The notes under the pieces are model-generated. The model was not told where the DNA came from. It searched no databases and saw only the letters and a list, made by a program, of their open reading frames with translations. From Methylomicrobium sp. (GTDB lineage Bacteria; Pseudomonadota; Gammaproteobacteria; Methylococcales; Methylomonadaceae): a stretch of DNA of 53,395 nucleotides. This document shows positions 50,459-53,395 of the stretch, one piece after another. The stretch lies in contig JAGXSU010000027.1 of the NCBI GenBank assembly GCA_018333785.1, positions 1 through 53,395 on the forward strand, read 5' to 3'. A program made the translations under genes and the position numbers. How positions within the stretch are numbered: the first letter of the stretch is position 1; each line of letters opens with the position of its first letter.

Positions 50459-52242
50459 TAGTAAACCCTCTCTTTAGGTGGAATGACATCAACTTCGTCA
50501 GATAATGTGTACATATGAACCGGCCTGTAGTCGATTGTGACTTTATCGTCATTCAGCCATGTCAGTGTATGTTTCATCCAGTTTGCATCATCTCGTTTTG
50601 TGAAATCCTCTCTTGCATGACCACCACGGCTTTCTTTTCTATTGGCCGCGGCGTTAATCGTGACGGAGGCTTGCGCTAACAAATTATCCAGTTCCAATGT
50701 TTCCACCAGATCAGTATTCCAAATCATCGATTTATCGGTGACTTTGACATCTTGAAACGTAGCGCGTATTTCCGCGATCTGCGTGGCACCTTCCTCCAGC
50801 GTTGCACCGGTTCTAAAAACAGCCGCCTTCGTTTGCATGGATTTTTGCATGTTCAAGCGAATTTCAGAAGTGGCAAGACTGCCATTGGCATTACGAATTT
50901 TATCGAACCGTTCCACTGCTTTATCGCAAGCATTTTTAGCCAGCGGCTTGTGAGACGAGCCAGGTTTGACTAATTCAGCACAACGAATCGCCGCAGAACG
51001 GCCAAAGACCACTAAATCCAACAAGGAATTGGAACCCAATCGATTGGCACCATGAACCGATACACAGGCTGCCTCGCCTATGGCCATCAAACCGGGAACA
51101 ATGTGATCAGGATTGCCTTCTTTTAGCGTAACAACTTCGGCCTTATAGTTGGTGGGAATGCCGCCCATGTTGTAATGAACAGTAGGCAATACCGGGATAG
51201 GTTGTTTAGTTACGTCTACACCGGCAAAAATGCGTGCCGTTTCAGCGATTCCGGGTAAACGTTCATAGATGATAGCCGGATCCAGATGTTCAATATGCAG
51301 ATAAATATGGTCTTTTAACGGACCCACACCACGGCCCTCATTGATCTCAATCGTCATTGCCCGACTGACCACATCCCGAGACGCCAAATCTTTGGCAGAA
51401 GGCGCGTAGCGTTCCATAAAACGTTCACCCTCGGAGTTGGTCAGATACCCGCCTTCACCTCTCACACCTTCGGTAATCAAACAACCGGAACCGTAAATAC
51501 CGGTAGGATGAAATTGAATAAATTCCATATCCTGCAGCGGTAAACCGGCACGCAAGACCATGGCATTGCCATCACCGGTTACGGTATGCGCAGAAGTACA
51601 AGAAAAAAAGCTGCGCCCAAAACCGCCGGTTGCTAGAACCGTCATATGGCCTTTAAACAAATGCAATTGGCCGTCTTCCAGACACCAAGTCAGCACGCCC
51701 CGGCATTCATCACCCTCCATAATCAAATCAAGTGCGATATATTCGACAAAAAATTCGGCATTATGCTTGAGGGCTTGCTGATACAGCGTATGCAAAATCG
51801 CATGACCGGTCACATCGGCCGCCGCACACGTACGCTGAGCCTGACCTTTACCGTAATGCGTCGTCATCCCACCAAATGCACGTTGGTAGATTTTACCTTC
51901 AGGAGTCCGTGAAAACGGCACCCCGTAATGTTCTAGCTCAATAATGGCCGGTATTGCTTCGCGGCACATGTATTCAATGGCATCCTGATCGCCTAACCAG
52001 TCAGATCCTTTGACGGTGTCATACATGTGAAATCGCCAATCATCCTCACCCATATTGCCGAGCGCGGCACTGATGCCTCCCTGAGCGGCTACGGTATGAC
52101 TGCGCGTAGGAAAAACTTTGGAAATACAGGCTGTTTTCAACCCTTTTTCAACCATGCCAAATGTTGCTCTAAGTCCTGCGCCTCCTGCCCCAACAACAAC
52201 GACATCGTGAGAATGCTCAATTATTTTGTAACTTCCTGACAT
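50458..52242 (-). CDS. sdhA: succinate dehydrogenase flavoprotein subunit
   Basis: 594 aa. Oxidises succinate to fumarate in the TCA cycle and respiratory chain. FAD fold [16 protein letters not shown], covalent-FAD His in [18 protein letters not shown], substrate and active-site segments [20 protein letters not shown] and the Arg-containing [20 protein letters not shown]-type region, [20 protein letters not shown], and a C-terminal Arg/His-rich domain. Third gene of sdhCDAB-sdhE. Confidence 0.98.
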   Translation of the reverse strand: MSGSYKIIEHSHDVVVVGAGGAGLRATFGMVEKGLKTACISKVFPTRSHTVAAQGGISAALGNMGEDDWRFHMYDTVKGSDWLGDQDAIEYMCREAIPAIIELEHYGVPFSRTPEGKIYQRAFGGMTTHYGKGQAQRTCAAADVTGHAILHTLYQQALKHNAEFFVEYIALDLIMEGDECRGVLTWCLEDGQLHLFKGHMTVLATGGFGRSFFSCTSAHTVTGDGNAMVLRAGLPLQDMEFIQFHPTGIYGSGCLITEGVRGEGGYLTNSEGERFMERYAPSAKDLASRDVVSRAMTIEINEGRGVGPLKDHIYLHIEHLDPAIIYERLPGIAETARIFAGVDVTKQPIPVLPTVHYNMGGIPTNYKAEVVTLKEGNPDHIVPGLMAIGEAACVSVHGANRLGSNSLLDLVVFGRSAAIRCAELVKPGSSHKPLAKNACDKAVERFDKIRNANGSLATSEIRLNMQKSMQTKAAVFRTGATLEEGATQIAEIRATFQDVKVTDKSMIWNTDLVETLELDNLLAQASVTINAAANRKESRGGHAREDFTKRDDANWMKHTLTWLNDDKVTIDYRPVHMYTLSDEVDVIPPKERVY

Positions 52243-52245
52243 GAT

Positions 52246-52626
52246 TTACCCTACCAATATAATTTTAAAAACGGCTATCAATGCGGCCAATGCAAACAAC
52301 AGGAAAACCAAATTGACGGACCAGACAGCAACGATTTTGATGCCTTCCTGGGACACGTAATCTTCAATGACAACTTGCAAACCCAGTGCCGAATGATAGA
52401 AAACAGCCAGAACCCAGGCAATGATGCACACCGAGTGAAAAGGCTCATTCATCCATGCCACCGTCTCTTGATAAGGGGCATTTAAAGTCATATCAAGCAA
52501 TATTACTAACCAGTATGACAACGGGACCAGCGCTACGGCTGTTACTCGTTGCAACCACCAATGTGAAGTCCCGGACTTTGCAGAGCCCAGACCTTTAACC
52601 TTTGATAAAGGGGTTCTAAAATCCAT
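52246..52626 (-). CDS. sdhD: succinate dehydrogenase membrane anchor subunit
   Basis: 126 aa from the ATG at 52626; a TTG 21 bases upstream would overlap sdhC and is less likely. Three membrane helices; the haem-ligand His is in FYHSALGLQVVIEDYV. It starts MDFRTPLSKVKGLGSAKSGT, the usual SdhD N-terminus with the SGxxHW quinone-site region. It follows sdhC by 13 bases. Confidence 0.95.
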   Translation of the reverse strand: MDFRTPLSKVKGLGSAKSGTSHWWLQRVTAVALVPLSYWLVILLDMTLNAPYQETVAWMNEPFHSVCIIAWVLAVFYHSALGLQVVIEDYVSQEGIKIVAVWSVNLVFLLFALAALIAVFKIILVG

Positions 52627-52639
52627 AATTAACAGCCTA

Positions 52640-53014
52640 TCAAACAAAAATGAAAGTAAATAAGGTCAAAGAAAAAGAAGTGATCAGCTCTTTAATCGCC
52701 AAACTGTCCAGATTTTCTTTTTCATACGTTTTGCCCATATCCCATATCAAGTGGCGGACACCGTGCACCAAATGAAAAAACAAGGCGTAAATGAAGCCCC
52801 AATACATCAAACGAAATAGCCATATATCCATGACCTCCTGCATTGATGCATAAGAATCAGAACCGCCGGCTATGGCTGAAACTAAATAGACAAACAGGAA
52901 CAAGCCAAACGACAGCATGACACCGGTCATCCGATGAGTGATGGACACTATGCCGGTCAGGGGTAGCCTGTAAACTTGAAGATGGGGTGATAAAGGTCTG
53001 TTGTTGTGATTCAT
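52640..53014 (-). CDS. sdhC: succinate dehydrogenase cytochrome b556 subunit
   Basis: 124 aa from the ATG at 53014; a TTG two codons upstream is possible. Three membrane helices. SdhC signature RPLSPHLQVYRLPLTGIVSI then THRMTGVMLSFG, and the haem-ligand His in HLVHGVRHLIWDMGKTYE. First gene of the sdhCDAB-sdhE operon, so the promoter lies upstream in 53015-53395. Confidence 0.96.
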   Translation of the reverse strand: MNHNNRPLSPHLQVYRLPLTGIVSITHRMTGVMLSFGLFLFVYLVSAIAGGSDSYASMQEVMDIWLFRLMYWGFIYALFFHLVHGVRHLIWDMGKTYEKENLDSLAIKELITSFSLTLFTFIFV

Positions 53015-53395
53015 ATCCAATTCCGAATGGCTTAAGTTAAAAAAACGACTGTTTTATAAAATCACTTTTAGGGTGTGGTTTATAAAACAACCCGCCGAAA
53101 AATTTAGTTAAAAACTCAAATAGCATCCATCCATCTTTAAAATTCTCTGCTGGAAAAATAATCCTTGAATTTGGTGCTGTCCTGCAAAGCTTAAGAAACT
53201 TGAAATCGATAACGTCTCAATATTTTTTGTACTACTGAGCACATAAAAAATGTCATTAAGCCTTTAAAGCTAGGTTTTAATTGAATAGTGTAGGATTTGA
53301 TAGGTATCAGCATGCACAAATATTGCCAAAAATATCACCTCACCCTTAAAGCTAAAGTAACCCTGTGATTTAAAAAGTAAAGACAGGCAAAAAAA
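53015..53395. other. upstream region of the sdh operon, no gene seen
   Basis: AT-rich stretch to the window edge. It must contain the sdhC promoter; a TATAAA hexamer read on the minus strand near 53055 is a weak -10 candidate. No hairpin, operator or short gene is recognised. Confidence 0.45.

Overview
The window is about 53 kb of moderate-GC chromosomal DNA from a gammaproteobacterium. Gene order is typical of that class: rlmE-ftsH-glmM-tpiA-secG-tRNA-Leu, carA-carB-greA, nudJ-mnmA-purB, clpS-clpA-infA-(bpt)-aat-trxB-ftsK and sdhCDAB-sdhE. Several accessory genes point towards the Methylococcales (gammaproteobacterial methanotrophs): a close homologue of the eukaryotic Delta24-sterol reductase DHCR24, a rubredoxin/rubredoxin reductase pair, a PEP-CTERM-like surface protein and a TIGR04073-type exosortase-associated protein. 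No methane monooxygenase or methanol dehydrogenase gene lies in the window, so this assignment is an inference.

Layout. 0-6.6 kb is accessory and rich in repeats: a 55-aa membrane protein, a SHOCT protein, rubredoxin and its reductase, an HPP-CBS membrane protein, and a translationally coupled three-gene CsgG/DUF4810/DUF799 lipoprotein operon. 6.9-17.9 kb is a dense housekeeping block on the minus strand (tRNA-Leu(GAG), secG, tpiA, glmM, ftsH, rlmE, greA, carB, carA), with yhbY divergent from rlmE. 18-32 kb is accessory: a secreted SGNH hydrolase, DmeF-type metal efflux, pterin dehydratase, an alpha/beta hydrolase, a DnaA-box cluster, the DHCR24 homologue, a haem-c chemoreceptor, the TIGR04073 protein, a DUF5610-like gene behind a near-consensus sigma-28 promoter, tag, and rpoH behind a perfect CIRCE operator. 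32-53 kb returns to housekeeping: mtaB and an SpmA/SpmB-like transporter, purB-mnmA-nudJ, clpS-clpA, infA, hemH, bpt-aat, trxB, ftsK, a FlgO-like lipoprotein and the succinate dehydrogenase operon.

Three repeat families occupy the gaps: a MITE-like element with terminal inverted repeats (three copies in the first 3.2 kb), a second element whose two copies sit exactly at the 3' ends of genes (DHCR24 homologue and mtaB), and REP-like palindromes resembling Pseudomonas REPs (three copies).

There is no CRISPR array, prophage, toxin-antitoxin locus or intact transposase. The best candidates for new biology are regulatory or contextual: the CIRCE-rpoH link, the sigma-28-driven DUF5610-like gene, the bacterial DHCR24, the DnaA-box cluster away from dnaA, a structured RNA/terminator at 18.3 kb, and the repeat family that supplies a stop codon.
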